From contig JBFGEG010000149.1 of assembly GCA_041580235.1 (NCBI GenBank), positions 1-5,134 of the forward strand: DNA of 5,134 bases, read 5' to 3'. A model generated the notes under the pieces. The model saw nothing but the letters and a program-made list of their open reading frames with translations, was not told the DNA's origin and made no database searches. A program made the translations under genes and the position numbers. The DNA is from JADFOJ01 sp041580235 (GTDB lineage: Bacteria > Planctomycetota > Phycisphaerae > Phycisphaerales > SM1A02). Within the stretch, counting starts at the first letter, position 1. The number at the start of each line of letters is the position of its first letter. Of the stretch, positions 4,584 through 5,134 are shown in pieces.

Positions 4584-5134
4584 GAGAGTGTCTTCTCCGC
4601 GTAGGACCTCGCCGCGCTGATGGCTTCAGGGACTCTATCGGGCTGTTTGCCTCCGGCCTGAGCCATATCGGCGCGGCCTCCGCCGCTTCCGCCGCAGATC
4701 TTCGCGGGCTCGCGGACCCAGTCGCCCGCCTTGAGCCCCCTGGACACGAGCAGCTCCGGCACCCGCGCCACGATCGACACCCTGGCCTCCTCGGCGTCGA
4801 CGCCCAGGAGCATCACCGCGGCCTCACCGTGCTTCGACCGGATGGCGTCCATGGCGGCCATCAGGTTGTCGCGGTCCGTGCTCTCGATCTGGTCCACGAT
4901 GACCGGCCCCGACGCCTCCGAGGCGATTCGACGCGCCTCGTCGACGACGCCGACGCGGCTCTCGGCCTGCCGCCCCTTGCGCACGGCCTTGACCCGACCA
5001 CGCAGCGGCTCCAGCAGCCCGTTGATGCGGTGGCGGGCCGCCGCGCTGACGGTCAGCTCATCGAGCAGCTCGGTGATCGCCGTGAACTCCTCCAGCAGCG
5101 GCTCGTCCTCCAGCGCCGACGCGGCCCGCGCCCG
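4580..5134 (-). CDS. alaS: Alanyl-tRNA synthetase, C-terminal part (5' end beyond the window)
   Basis: The cytoplasmic enzyme that charges tRNA-Ala with alanine. Only the last 184 residues are visible; the frame is open to the right edge with no stop. The catalytic and editing domains of the roughly 880-residue protein lie outside. Visible residues 1-65 are helical and charged, consistent with the oligomerisation/coiled-coil linker. Residues 75-184 match the DHHA1 domain at the C-terminus: GPVIVDQIES (76-85), a strand VSIVARVPELL (119-129), and the hallmark GGSGGGRADMAQAGG (148-162), which E. coli AlaS shows as GGKGGGRPDMAQAGG. A Val codon GTG at 4982-4984 could be mistaken for a start, but the coding sequence plainly continues upstream. 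The stop TGA overlaps the next gene's ATG (4580-4583), the first of a run of overlapping genes. Confidence 0.95.
   Translation of the reverse strand, partial: RARAASALEDEPLLEEFTAITELLDELTVSAAARHRINGLLEPLRGRVKAVRKGRQAESRVGVVDEARRIASEASGPVIVDQIESTDRDNLMAAMDAIRSKHGEAAVMLLGVDAEEARVSIVARVPELLVSRGLKAGDWVREPAKICGGSGGGRADMAQAGGKQPDRVPEAISAARSYAEKTLS

Noticed and set aside
4580..4984. A separate 134-residue protein starting at GTG 4984
   Set aside because: The reading frame is open to the right edge and the upstream 50 codons encode continuous AlaS-like helical sequence. It is the C-terminal part of AlaS, not a free-standing gene.

Overview
The window is a compact, GC-rich bacterial chromosomal segment with seven genes, six on the minus strand and one on the plus strand. 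There are no RNA genes, CRISPR arrays, transposons or prophage genes. Three things suggest a planctomycete-type bacterium, perhaps of the Phycisphaerae: the twin-arginine-exported sugar isomerase/epimerase-like protein, the style of the ClpS sequence, and the small four-helix membrane protein. This assignment rests on recalled resemblance, not on a search; other high-GC phyla are possible.

Right-hand block (about 3293-5134, minus strand, transcribed right to left). The 3' end of alaS (alanyl-tRNA synthetase, cut by the right edge) overlaps by ATGA an uncharacterised 132-residue protein. That gene overlaps by 14 bases a TIM-barrel sugar isomerase/epimerase-like protein carrying a Tat signal. 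The overlaps make these three an operon. After 54 bases comes a medium-chain NAD(P)H dehydrogenase/quinone oxidoreductase (2210-3238). It lacks a Shine-Dalgarno sequence but has a promoter-like -10 element placed so that transcription would begin at its ATG.

Middle (1743-2204, plus strand). A four-helix membrane protein of unknown function, with a strong ribosome binding site, converges on the dehydrogenase gene. The two stop codons are 5 bases apart, and a perfect 6-bp GC stem-loop sits on the junction.

Left-hand block (40-1552, minus strand). A YbdK-type carboxylate-amine (glutamate-cysteine ligase-like) ligase is followed by clpS, the N-degron adaptor of the ClpAP/ClpCP protease. The ligase has a good sigma70-like promoter in the only sizeable intergenic region (1553-1742). 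A GC-rich stem-loop at the left edge probably terminates this unit.

I see no clear new multi-gene system. The most useful leads are the apparently leaderless dehydrogenase transcript, the unknown protein translationally coupled between alaS and an exported isomerase, and the loss of all zinc-binding residues in the dehydrogenase.
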